Of a DNA stretch of 64,000 bases, positions 42,598-50,357 are shown in pieces (positions within the stretch are counted from its first letter, which is position 1; every line of letters starts with the position of its first letter). The notes below the pieces were generated by a model. The model was not told the DNA's origin and did not search any database. It saw nothing but the letters and a program-made list of their open reading frames with translations. The position numbers and the translations under genes were made by a program. Source of the DNA: Microbacterium yannicii PS01 (lineage in GTDB: Bacteria; Actinomycetota; Actinomycetes; Actinomycetales; Microbacteriaceae); contig NZ_CAJF01000025.1 of the NCBI RefSeq assembly GCF_000304335.1, forward strand, positions 1-64,000, read 5' to 3'.

Positions 42598-43445
42598 TGA
42601 CCCTTCGACACACCCCCGCAGCGCAGTCCGCCGGCTCAGAGGCGGGCGCCGCTGCGGTGAGCGTCCGCGCGACTTCGAAGGTCTTCCCTTCCAAGGCCGG
42701 CGACGTGACCGCGCTCGACGGCATCGAGCTCACGGTCCGCGAGGGCGAGTTCGTCTCGCTCATCGGTCCCTCCGGCTGCGGCAAGTCGACCCTGCTGCGG
42801 CTGATCGCCGACCTCGACACCGCGACCTCGGGCACGATCGAGGTGTTCGGCAAGCCTGCCGCGCGCGCGCGGCGCGATCAGGACTACGGCATCGCCTTCC
42901 AGCAGGCGGGGCTGCTCCCGTGGCGCACGGTGGCGGCCAACATCGCACTGCCGCTGGAGGTGCACGGCGTCGGCTCGGCACAGCGCAAGGCCCGCGTGGC
43001 CCCTCTCGCCGACCTCGTCGGCCTGTCGGACTTCGCGGACCGGTACCCGGATCAGCTCTCCGGCGGTATGCAGCAGCGCGTCGCGATCGCCCGTGCGCTG
43101 GCCGAGCAGCCGCGACTGCTGCTAATGGACGAGCCGTTCGGCGCGCTCGACGAGATGACCCGGGAGCGCATGCAGGCCGAGCTGTCGCGCATCGCCGCCG
43201 AGACCGGCGCCGCGGTCGTCTTCGTCACCCACTCGATCCCCGAGGCGGTGTTCCTGTCGGACCGCGTCGTCGTGATGTCGCCGCGGCCCGGCCGCATCAC
43301 CACCGTCATCTCGACCGGGTTCGGCGGAGATCTGCCGCGCGCGGACTCGCTCCGCGAGACCCCCGAGTTCTTCGCCCGCGTCACCGCGGTGCGCGAGGCG
43401 CTACACGGCGCGCCGGTCCCCGGCGCGGGCAGGGAGCAGCGATGA
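42597..43445 (+). CDS. ABC transporter ATPase (SsuB/TauB/ThiZ-like)
   Basis: A 282-residue ABC domain. Walker A is GPSGCGKST, the Q-loop YGIAFQQAGLLPWRTVAANI, the signature [15 protein letters not shown], Walker B LLLMDEPFGALDEMTRERMQ and the H-loop FVTHSIPEAVFL. This pattern (LLPWR, DEPFGALDE) is diagnostic of the nitrate/taurine/aliphatic-sulfonate/pyrimidine importer group. The N-terminus starts MTLRHTPAAQ. ATG 42597 shares its A with the previous stop (TGATG), and GAGGAG lies just upstream. It energises the two neighbouring permeases. Confidence 0.94.
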   Translation: MTLRHTPAAQSAGSEAGAAAVSVRATSKVFPSKAGDVTALDGIELTVREGEFVSLIGPSGCGKSTLLRLIADLDTATSGTIEVFGKPAARARRDQDYGIAFQQAGLLPWRTVAANIALPLEVHGVGSAQRKARVAPLADLVGLSDFADRYPDQLSGGMQQRVAIARALAEQPRLLLMDEPFGALDEMTRERMQAELSRIAAETGAAVVFVTHSIPEAVFLSDRVVVMSPRPGRITTVISTGFGGDLPRADSLRETPEFFARVTAVREALHGAPVPGAGREQR

Positions 43446-44323
43446 CCCTTCGACAGGCTCAGGGACCGGAGCGGGCTCACGGACCGGAGCGGGCTCAGGG
43501 ATCGGAGCGGGCTCAGCGACCGGCGTCTGTCACGCCGCAGGGCTGGAGCCCGGCGACCGAGCGCCGCCTGCGCGTCATCGCCCCGATCGTCGTCGGGCTC
43601 CTCGGTCTCGCGCTGTGGCAGTTCCTGGTGAGCGTGGTCGGGGTCTCGGACTACCTGCTGCCGAGTCCCGCCGCCATCCTCCAGCAGCTGATCGAGTTCT
43701 CCTCCGCCATCCTGCAGGCGACCCTCGTCACCGGCACGAACGCACTCGTGGGGCTCGTCGTCGGGACGCTCGTGGCGATCCTCCTCGCGGCGCTCGCCGC
43801 CCGCTGGCGCGCGATCGACGGCATGTCGGCGCCGATCGTCGCATCGCTCGCCGTGGTTCCGATCGTCGCCCTGGCTCCGGTCCTGAACTCGATGTTCGGC
43901 GCCGACAGCCAGTTCGGCCGGCAGGCGATCGCCGCGCTCGCCGCCTTCGTCCCGGTGTTCCTCAACACCCTGCGCGGGCTTCGCCAGACGCGGCCGGTGC
44001 ATCGTGACCTGATGCGGGTCTACGCCGCTTCGAGTGCCCAGGCCTTTCGCATGGTGACGCTGCCGACCGCGGTGCCCTACCTCATGACCGGCATCCGCAT
44101 CGCGAGCTCGCTCGCCGTGATCTCGGCCCTCGTCGCCGAGTACTTCGGCGGGCCGCGCGGGGGGCTCGGCACGTTCATCGCCACCTCCGCCGCGACCAGC
44201 GCGTACGCCCGGGCGTGGGCGTACGTCGCCGCGGCCATCGCCCTCGGACTCGTCTTCTACCTCGCCACCGCGCTGCTCGAGTGGCTCGTGCTGCGCCGCA
44301 TCCCCGCCGGAGGCGCACGATGA
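43442..44323 (+). CDS. ABC transporter permease 2 (SsuC/ThiX-like)
   Basis: A 293-residue permease starting at ATG 43442, overlapping the ATPase stop. The first 27 residues are encoded by the dispersed repeat plus three 18-bp tandem copies (MTLRQAQGPERAHGPERAQG), so they are probably a fortuitous, disordered extension. The transmembrane part begins near residue 45 (VIAPIVVGLLGLALWQFLVS) and has about six helices, with the coupling motif in RVYAASSAQAFRMVTLPTAV. A shorter start (for example at the codon for V30, after the repeat) cannot be excluded but has no better ribosome-binding site. It pairs with permease 1. Confidence 0.88.
   Translation: MTLRQAQGPERAHGPERAQGSERAQRPASVTPQGWSPATERRLRVIAPIVVGLLGLALWQFLVSVVGVSDYLLPSPAAILQQLIEFSSAILQATLVTGTNALVGLVVGTLVAILLAALAARWRAIDGMSAPIVASLAVVPIVALAPVLNSMFGADSQFGRQAIAALAAFVPVFLNTLRGLRQTRPVHRDLMRVYAASSAQAFRMVTLPTAVPYLMTGIRIASSLAVISALVAEYFGGPRGGLGTFIATSAATSAYARAWAYVAAAIALGLVFYLATALLEWLVLRRIPAGGAR
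43448..43521. repeat. Palindromic-repeat arm plus three 18-bp tandem repeats inside a permease gene
   Basis: CTTCGACAGGCTCAGGGACC occupies 43448-43467. It is followed by three 18-bp units of the type GGAGCGGGCTCAGGGACC at 43468, 43486 and 43504. All are in frame and give LRQAQGP-ERAHGP-ERAQGS-ERAQRP. Confidence 0.85.
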
Positions 44324-44410
44324 CGCGCGCCGCCTCCCCCTCGTCCTCGTCCCGCGAGGCCGGCTCTGCACCACCACAGCAAATCCCGTAAGGGGACAGA
44401 AAGGATCGAC

Positions 44411-45565
44411 ATGAGACACAGCACACGTCGCTCGCTCGCGACAGGCGCGTTCGCGCTGTCGGCCGCACTCCTGCTGGCCGGATGCTCCGGCGGTGGCGGC
44501 GCCCCCGCGGAGAGCGAGGATGCCGAGGCGGGCGGGCTCACCCCGGTCAAGCTCCAGCTCCAGTGGCTGCCGCAGGCCCAGTTCGCCGGCTACTTCGCCG
44601 CCATCGATCAAGGCTATTTCGAGGAGGAGGGACTGGACGTCGAGATCATCCCGTCCGGCGGCGACATCGTGCCGCAGGACGCCCTCGCCAACGGCGACGT
44701 CGACTTCGCGATCGCCTGGGTCCCGAAGGTGCTCGGCTCGATCGAGGCCGGCGCGAACCTCACCGATATCGCGCAGATCTTCCAGCGCTCCGGCACGCTC
44801 CAGGTGTCGTGGGCGGACTCCGGCATCGAGTCCGTCGCCGACTTCGAGGGCAAGACCATCGGTTCGTGGGGGTTCGGCAACGAGTGGGAGATCTTCGCGG
44901 CCATGGCTGCGGAGGGCCTGGATTCCACGACCGTCCAGATCATCACGCAGGACTTCAACATGAACGCGTTCCTGCAGGGCGACATCGACGCGGCACAGGC
45001 CATGACGTACAACGAGTACGCGCAGCTGCTCGAGACGACGAACCCCGACACCGGCGAGCTTTACCAGCCGGAGGACTTCAACGTCATCAGCTATCAGGAC
45101 ACCGTCGGCGCCATGCTGCAGGACGCGATCTGGGCCGACACGGAACGGCTCGAGAGCGACGCGGAGTACGCCGACACCGCGGTCGCCTTCCTCAAGGCCG
45201 TGGTCAAGGGCTGGATGTTCGCGCGTGACAACCCGGAGGACGCCGCCGAGATCACCCTCGCGAACGGATCCGCATGGGGTCCGAGCCACGAGCTGTGGAT
45301 GATGAACGAGATCAACAGGCTCATCTGGCCCTCGCCGGACGGCATCGGCATCATCGACGAGGCCGCCTGGCAGCAGACCGTCGACGGTGCTCTGGCGGCC
45401 GTCAACGAGACGGGCGCCCACCTGATCACCGAGGAGCCGCCTGCCAGCGCCTGGTCGAACGAGTACATCCAGCAGGCGCTGGACGAGCTCGAAGCCGACG
45501 GCGTCGATCTCACCGGCGACGACTTCGCGCCGATCGAGGTCGAGCTGCAGGAAGGCGGCAACTGA
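44411..45565 (+). CDS. NMT1/THI5-like substrate-binding lipoprotein
   Basis: A 384-residue secreted lipoprotein: basic N-terminus, hydrophobic core and lipobox LAGC with C25. The mature domain has the NMT1/THI5 signature (VKLQLQWLPQAQFAGYFAAI, GYFEEEGLDVEIIPSGGDIV) as in ThiY-like pyrimidine-binding proteins. FAIAWVPKVLGSIEAGANLT and EGKTIGSWGFGNEWEIF are typical of the fold. The substrate is probably a pyrimidine, dihydropyrimidine or hydantoin, judged by the enzymes around it. ATG 44411; the 87-nt gap after the permease holds no terminator. It is the last transport gene of the cluster. Confidence 0.9.
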   Translation: MRHSTRRSLATGAFALSAALLLAGCSGGGGAPAESEDAEAGGLTPVKLQLQWLPQAQFAGYFAAIDQGYFEEEGLDVEIIPSGGDIVPQDALANGDVDFAIAWVPKVLGSIEAGANLTDIAQIFQRSGTLQVSWADSGIESVADFEGKTIGSWGFGNEWEIFAAMAAEGLDSTTVQIITQDFNMNAFLQGDIDAAQAMTYNEYAQLLETTNPDTGELYQPEDFNVISYQDTVGAMLQDAIWADTERLESDAEYADTAVAFLKAVVKGWMFARDNPEDAAEITLANGSAWGPSHELWMMNEINRLIWPSPDGIGIIDEAAWQQTVDGALAAVNETGAHLITEEPPASAWSNEYIQQALDELEADGVDLTGDDFAPIEVELQEGGN

Positions 45566-45682
45566 CACCGCCCGGACGTTCCGTCCTGCTTCGTCCGCTC
45601 GGCGGCCGGGTTGTCTCTTGACCCTCGGTCGCCGAGCGACGAACGTTGCCTCACACGAGCCGTTCCATCATCGGGAGCCGAT

Positions 45683-47014
45683 ATGACCGACGACCTCGAC
45701 ACGCGCGCGAAGCAGCTGGACCGCGACCACGTGTTCCACTCGTGGTCGGCGCAGGCGGGTCTGGACCTGCCCGTCATCGCCGGCGGCGAGGGAACCGTCG
45801 TCTGGGACCACGCCGGCAATCGCATGCTCGACTTCGCGAGCCAACTGGTCAACGTGAACATCGGTCACCAGCATCCGGCCGTCGTCGAGGCGATTCGCGC
45901 GCAGGCCGCCGAGCTCGCCACGATCGGCCCGGCGACGGCGAACCTGACGCGCGGCGAAGCGGCGGCGCGCATCCTCGACAAGGCACCGGCCGGCTTCGCC
46001 AAGGTGTTCTTCACCAACGGCGGGGCCGACGCCATCGAGAACGCCATCCGCATGGCGCGTCTTCACGCTGCTCGTCAGAACCCCGGCCGCGACACCGTGC
46101 TGTCGACGTACCGCTCCTACCACGGCAACACCGGGGCGGCGATCGTCGCGACGGGCGATTGGCGACGGATGCCGAACCAGTACGCCCGCGGACACGTGCA
46201 CTTCTTCGGGCCCTATCTGTATCGCAGCGAGTTCTGGGCGACGACACCGGAGGAGGAATGCGAGCGCGCCCTCCACCACCTGGAGCGCGTGATCCAGTCC
46301 GAAGGGCCGTCGACCATCGCGGCGATCCTGCTCGAGTCCGTTCCAGGGACCGCGGGCATCCTCGTGCCGCCGCCGGGGTACCTGGCCGGCGTGCGTGAGC
46401 TCTGCGACCGGTACGGCATCGTGCTGATCCTGGACGAGGTGATGTGCGGCTTCGGCAGGACCGGTCGCTGGTTCGCGTTCGAGGGATCCGACGTCGTCCC
46501 CGACCTCATCACCTTCGCGAAGGGCGTCAACTCCGGCTACGTGCCGGTGGGCGGCGTCATCATCTCGCAGGACATCTCGAGCACCTTCGACGACCGGATC
46601 TTCCCCGGGGGACTCACGTATTCCGGGCACCCGCTGGCCGCGGCATCCATCGTCGCCTCGATCGACGCCATGCAGAACGAGGGCATCGTCGACAACGCGC
46701 GCCAGGTGGGTCTGGAGGCGATCGGGCCCGGCCTGCAGAACCTTGCCGAGCGACACCGGCTCATCGGAGAGGTCCGCGGCGAAGGCGTCTTCTGGGCGAT
46801 CGAGCTGGTCGCCGACGCCGACACGCGCGAACCGGTCGGACCGGACGTGATCGGCCGGCTGAAGAAGGAGCTGATGACGCGGGGGCTGCTGCCGTTCACG
46901 GCGGAGAATCGCATCCACGTCGTCCCGCCCTGCGTGGTCACCACCGGGGAGGTGGCTCAGGCGATGTCGATCTACGATGAAGCTCTGACGAGCGTCGAAG
47001 ACGACCTCTTCTGA
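45683..47014 (+). CDS. Class III aminotransferase (probable beta-alanine:pyruvate transaminase)
   Basis: A 443-residue PLP enzyme. The PLP-lysine is K280 in ITFAKGVNSGYVPVGG and the acidic pyridine-N contact is in VLILDEVMCGFGRTG. Other landmarks are FFTNGGADAIENAIRMARLH and YRSYHGNTGAAIVATGD. In this cluster it most likely moves the amino group of beta-alanine (or 3-aminoisobutyrate) to pyruvate or 2-oxoglutarate, giving malonate semialdehyde. Start ATG 45683 follows GGGAG; the frame is open for 24 codons upstream. The 117-nt gap before it could hold a second promoter, but none was convincing. Confidence 0.9.
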   Translation: MTDDLDTRAKQLDRDHVFHSWSAQAGLDLPVIAGGEGTVVWDHAGNRMLDFASQLVNVNIGHQHPAVVEAIRAQAAELATIGPATANLTRGEAAARILDKAPAGFAKVFFTNGGADAIENAIRMARLHAARQNPGRDTVLSTYRSYHGNTGAAIVATGDWRRMPNQYARGHVHFFGPYLYRSEFWATTPEEECERALHHLERVIQSEGPSTIAAILLESVPGTAGILVPPPGYLAGVRELCDRYGIVLILDEVMCGFGRTGRWFAFEGSDVVPDLITFAKGVNSGYVPVGGVIISQDISSTFDDRIFPGGLTYSGHPLAAASIVASIDAMQNEGIVDNARQVGLEAIGPGLQNLAERHRLIGEVRGEGVFWAIELVADADTREPVGPDVIGRLKKELMTRGLLPFTAENRIHVVPPCVVTTGEVAQAMSIYDEALTSVEDDLF

Positions 47015-47072
47015 CGCGCGCACGTCCCGAGTCGCCACGAAGGGCTCGAGGGACTTCCAAAGGAGGAACACG

Positions 47073-48740
47073 ATGACAGACATGATGGAGCGCACCGACG
47101 AGGAGCGCACCGAGACCACGGTCCTCGATCACTGGGTGAACGGTGCGCCGTGGGCGGGGGCGTCCGAGCGCAGCGGCGACGTGTTCAACCCGGCGCTCGG
47201 CACCGTGCAGAAGCACGTGCGCTTCGCATCGACGGAGGATGTCGGGCACGCGGTCGACGTCGCCTCGGCGGCGTGGGTGCAGTGGCGCGACACGTCGATC
47301 GCGAAGCGCCAGGCGGTGATGTTCAGCTTCCGCGAGCTGCTGAACCAGCGCAAGGACGAGCTCGGCGAGATCCTCACCGCCGAGCACGGCAAGGTGCTCT
47401 CCGACGCGCTGGGCGAGATCGCCCGCGGCATGGAGGTCGTCGAGTTCGCGTGCGGCGTCGGCCACCTGACCAAGGGCGCCTACACCGAGAACGCCTCGAG
47501 CGGCATCGACGTCTACACGCTGCGTCAGCCGCTCGGCGTCGTCGGCATCATCAGTCCCTTCAACTTCCCCGCGATGGTCCCGCTGTGGTTCTTCTCCGTG
47601 GCGCTCGCGGCCGGAAACGCGGTGGTGCTCAAGCCCAGCGAGAAGGACCCGACCGCGGCCAACTGGATGGCCGCGCTCCTCACCGAGGCCGGCCTCCCCG
47701 ACGGCGTCTTCAACGTCGTTCACGGAGACAAAGAGGCCGTCGACGCGCTCCTCGAGCACCCCGACGTGCGCGGCATCTCGTTCGTCGGCTCGACGCCGAT
47801 CGCGAAGTACGTCTACGAGACGGCCACCTCGCACGGCAAGCGGGTGCAGGCCTTCGGCGGCGCGAAGAACCACATGCTCGTGCTGCCGGACGCTGACCTC
47901 GACCTCGCCGCCGATGCCGCCGTCAACGCGGGCTTCGGCTCAGCCGGCGAGCGCTGCATGGCGATCTCGGTCGTGCTCGCCGTCGACACGGTCGCCGACG
48001 AGTTCGTGCGCAAGGTGTCCGAGCGCATGGCGACGCTGCGCACCGGCGACGGAATGCGCGGCTGCGACATGGGCCCGCTCATCACCGGCCAGCACCGCGA
48101 CAAGGTCACCTCGTACATCGACGTGGCCGCGTCGGACGGCGCAGCGGTCGTGGTCGACGGGCGCGACGTCGAGATCGACGGCGACCCGAACGGCTTCTGG
48201 CTCGGCCCGACCCTCATCGACAAGGTGCCGACCAGCTCTTCGGTGTACGCCGACGAGGTGTTCGGGCCGGTGCTGTCGGTCGTGCGGGTCGAGGGCTACG
48301 AAGACGGCCTCGAGATCATCAACTCGAGCCCCTACGGCAACGGCACCGCCATCTTCACGAACGACGGGGGCGCTGCCCGGCGCTTCCAGCACGAGGCCAC
48401 GGTGGGGATGATCGGCATCAACGTGCCGATCCCGGTGCCGGTGGCGTACCACTCGTTCGGCGGCTGGAAGGCCTCGCACTTCGGCGACACCAAGGCATAC
48501 GGCCCGCACGCCTTCGAGTTCTTCACGGCCGAGAAGGCGGTCACCTCGCGCTGGCTCGATCCGTCGCACGGCGGCCTGAACCTGGGATTCCCCCCAGCAC
48601 TCCTGAGTGCACGTGAGGCCGGTGTCCCGGTTCCTCCGTCTCATGTCCCGAACTCGCCCACGTCGGGTGTGCTGAGGGAGCGAAACCGGGGCACGGCCCT
48701 GAAGGAGGTCACACCTCGCGCGGTGGGACGAAGACGGTGA
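47073..48740 (+). CDS. mmsA: CoA-acylating methylmalonate/malonate-semialdehyde dehydrogenase
   Basis: A 555-residue aldehyde dehydrogenase. The MmsA traits are SPFNFPAMVPLWFFSVALAA, PSEKDPTAANW, ISFVGSTPIAKYVYETATSH, FGGAKNHMLVLPDADLD and the catalytic C295 in GSAGERCMAIS. It should convert malonate semialdehyde to acetyl-CoA, NADH and CO2, finishing the pathway begun by dihydropyrimidinase. Start is ATG 47073 behind AAGGAGGA. The family usually ends soon after LGFP (residue about 510). Here about 45 extra residues follow and run into the convergent gene by 32 bp, over a palindromic element at 48619-48704. The tail may be a read-through after loss of the original stop. Confidence 0.92.
   Translation: MTDMMERTDEERTETTVLDHWVNGAPWAGASERSGDVFNPALGTVQKHVRFASTEDVGHAVDVASAAWVQWRDTSIAKRQAVMFSFRELLNQRKDELGEILTAEHGKVLSDALGEIARGMEVVEFACGVGHLTKGAYTENASSGIDVYTLRQPLGVVGIISPFNFPAMVPLWFFSVALAAGNAVVLKPSEKDPTAANWMAALLTEAGLPDGVFNVVHGDKEAVDALLEHPDVRGISFVGSTPIAKYVYETATSHGKRVQAFGGAKNHMLVLPDADLDLAADAAVNAGFGSAGERCMAISVVLAVDTVADEFVRKVSERMATLRTGDGMRGCDMGPLITGQHRDKVTSYIDVAASDGAAVVVDGRDVEIDGDPNGFWLGPTLIDKVPTSSSVYADEVFGPVLSVVRVEGYEDGLEIINSSPYGNGTAIFTNDGGAARRFQHEATVGMIGINVPIPVPVAYHSFGGWKASHFGDTKAYGPHAFEFFTAEKAVTSRWLDPSHGGLNLGFPPALLSAREAGVPVPPSHVPNSPTSGVLRERNRGTALKEVTPRAVGRRR
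48619..48704. repeat. Palindromic element at the 3' end of mmsA
   Basis: The left arm GGCCGGTGTCCCGGTT and the right arm AACCGGGGCACGGCC are near-perfect complements about 50 nt apart. It covers the extra C-terminal codons of mmsA and ends just before the convergent gene's stop at 48709. It could double as a terminator for either gene. Confidence 0.6.
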
Positions 48741-49680
48741 TCGCTCGAGGGACGGCGACGCAGCGCAGCGTGAACTCGTCGCCGGGCTCCTCTTCGAGCT
48801 CGCCGTCGTGCACGAAGACCGACGGATGCCCCGGCCCCGGCCGGACCGTCACCTCGAACTCCGAGACGACCAGGCGCTCGACGTCCGATCGCGGCGGCAT
48901 GAGGCGCAGTGCGCGGAGCACGGCGGCGGTGCGCCGGCCGAAGGCGAGCGACGCGATCGCCCGGGCGCGCGTGCCGCGCGCGTGGTGGATGCGCACGTCG
49001 AGCACCGGCTCTTCGAGGTGCTCGCGCTGCATCGTCGCGACGCGTCGCGGATCGTTCCGTCCGACGCCGACGAACACCGACCACACGCGCGCCCGGCGCC
49101 CGTCCCGGGCCACGGTGATCGCCTCGGCGCCGCGCATGGTCCGCCAGGCCGCGACGACCCCGCCGAGCCACTTGCCCAGCCGGGCACGGTGCCGCTCGCG
49201 CTCGTCGATGAGCTCGGGGTAGGTGCCGACCGAGACGGCGTTGAGCGCCAGGATCGGGGCGGCGTCACCCGCCGTCACCTCTACCGCGCTGACCTCGATC
49301 GTGGTGCCGGCCTCGAACGCGTCGAGGGCGGTGGCGACGTCAGTCAGGCCCGCCGACCGGGCGAAGTGATTGAACGTGCCGCCCGGCAGCACCAGCAGCG
49401 GCCGTCCGTGCTCACGTGCCAGCTGCGCCATGCGCGACACGGAGCCGTCACCGCCATAGACGCCCAGCACCGAGGGCGCGGCATCCGATGCCATCGCGGC
49501 CGCGACGATCTCGCCCAGGTCGTCGCCTTCGCCGAGCTCGCGGACGACGGCCTCGGGCAGCCGCTCGGCCAGAAGCCCCGCGGGGTCGAGACGGAGCACC
49601 GCGGTGCCCGACTGCGCGTTGCGCACGATGAACACTCCACGTCCGGTGGCGGCGGAGGGCGAGGGCGGCGCAGACGGCAT
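48709..49680 (-). CDS. Diacylglycerol/sphingosine-kinase-like lipid kinase
   Basis: A 323-residue protein with the DAGK catalytic fold: VLGVYGGDGSVSRMAQLA (GGDGS nucleotide loop, about residue 74) and LLVLPGGTFNHFARSAGLT. The C-terminal half (EVTVRPGPGHPSVFVHDGEL) carries the small beta-domain with the usual HDGE-like acid pair. It probably phosphorylates diacylglycerol or a related lipid using ATP at the membrane face. The start is ATG 49680. Its 3' end overlaps the mmsA tail by 32 bp. Confidence 0.88.
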   Translation of the reverse strand: MPSAPPSPSAATGRGVFIVRNAQSGTAVLRLDPAGLLAERLPEAVVRELGEGDDLGEIVAAAMASDAAPSVLGVYGGDGSVSRMAQLAREHGRPLLVLPGGTFNHFARSAGLTDVATALDAFEAGTTIEVSAVEVTAGDAAPILALNAVSVGTYPELIDERERHRARLGKWLGGVVAAWRTMRGAEAITVARDGRRARVWSVFVGVGRNDPRRVATMQREHLEEPVLDVRIHHARGTRARAIASLAFGRRTAAVLRALRLMPPRSDVERLVVSEFEVTVRPGPGHPSVFVHDGELEEEPGDEFTLRCVAVPRAITVFVPPREV

Positions 49681-49735
49681 GGCCCGAGGCTACCCCGCCC
49701 ACAACCGCGGCCCGTCCCTGGTCATCGCTCACAGG

Positions 49736-49804
49736 CTTCGCAGAATCGCGCGCACCTCGCAGCGAATCACCGGAAATCTGCGAGCTTCGCGGCGATCTGC
49801 GAAG
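49736..49804. repeat. Imperfect palindromic intergenic element
   Basis: CTTCGCAGAATCGC at the left end and GCGATCTGCGAAG at the right end are near-complements across about 70 bp, with CTGCGAGCTTCGCGG between. It fills much of the gap between the lipid-kinase start and the regulator stop. Confidence 0.55.
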
Positions 49805-49828
49805 TCTGTAAGCCAGAGCCCGGTCCCG

Positions 49829-50275
49829 TCACGCCGGAAGGATGGGGCGGTTCTCGTAGAACGTCTGCAGCACGACGGTGGTGCGCGTGTTGACCGAGGC
49901 GGCGAGACGGATGTCGCGGATCAGCGATTCGAGATGCCGCGGCGACGCCACCCGCGCGAACAGCATGTAGCTCGCGTCGCCGGCGATCGAGTGGCACGCC
50001 TCGATTTCGGCGAGGTGCTCGAGCAGCTCGGGCGCATCGTCGGGCTGCGCAGGATCCAGCGGCGTGATTTCGATGAACGCCGACAGCGGCTTGCCCACCG
50101 CCTCGGGATCGACCGCCGCGCGATAGCCGGTGATCACGCCGCGGGTCTCGAGCCGCCGCAGTCGCGATTGCACCGCTGACACCGACAGCCCGACGGCGAC
50201 CGAGAGCTCCGCGAGGGTCGCGCGGGCGTTGAGCGAAACCTCGTGCACGATCCGCTGATCGACAGGATCCTCCAT
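49829..50275 (-). CDS. Lrp/AsnC-family transcriptional regulator
   Basis: A 148-residue regulator. The N-terminal winged helix is VDQRIVHEVSLNARATLAEL then SVAVGLSVSAVQSRLRRLET and RGVITGYRAAVDPEAVGK. The C-terminal RAM/effector domain begins AFIEITPLDP and contains EIEACHSIAGDASYMLFARV, as in amino-acid-sensing members. It should bind DNA as a dimer or octamer and respond to an amino acid. ATG 50275 has no Shine-Dalgarno sequence; TATTCT lies 7 nt upstream, giving a leaderless mRNA. It is divergent from the DUF6421-like gene; the 82-bp gap contains a palindrome and a TCAG-flanked repeat suitable for autoregulation and control of the neighbour. Confidence 0.92.
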   Translation of the reverse strand: MEDPVDQRIVHEVSLNARATLAELSVAVGLSVSAVQSRLRRLETRGVITGYRAAVDPEAVGKPLSAFIEITPLDPAQPDDAPELLEHLAEIEACHSIAGDASYMLFARVASPRHLESLIRDIRLAASVNTRTTVVLQTFYENRPILPA

Positions 50276-50280
50276 ACATG

Positions 50281-50326
50281 GAAGAATACCTGTCAGATCC
50301 GGCTTCAGCCGGAAATATTCCTGTCT
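50281..50326. promoter_or_regulatory. Operator candidate between the Lrp gene and the DUF6421-like gene
   Basis: TCCGGCTTCAGCCGGA (50298-50313) is a 7-bp inverted repeat with a 2-bp centre. It is flanked by GAAGAATACCTGTC and GGAAATATTCCTGTC, a direct repeat. The paired sites fit the multi-site binding of Lrp-type octamers. Confidence 0.5.
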
Positions 50327-50357
50327 ACGCCCTCTTCCTCGAAGATCGGAGGTTCCC

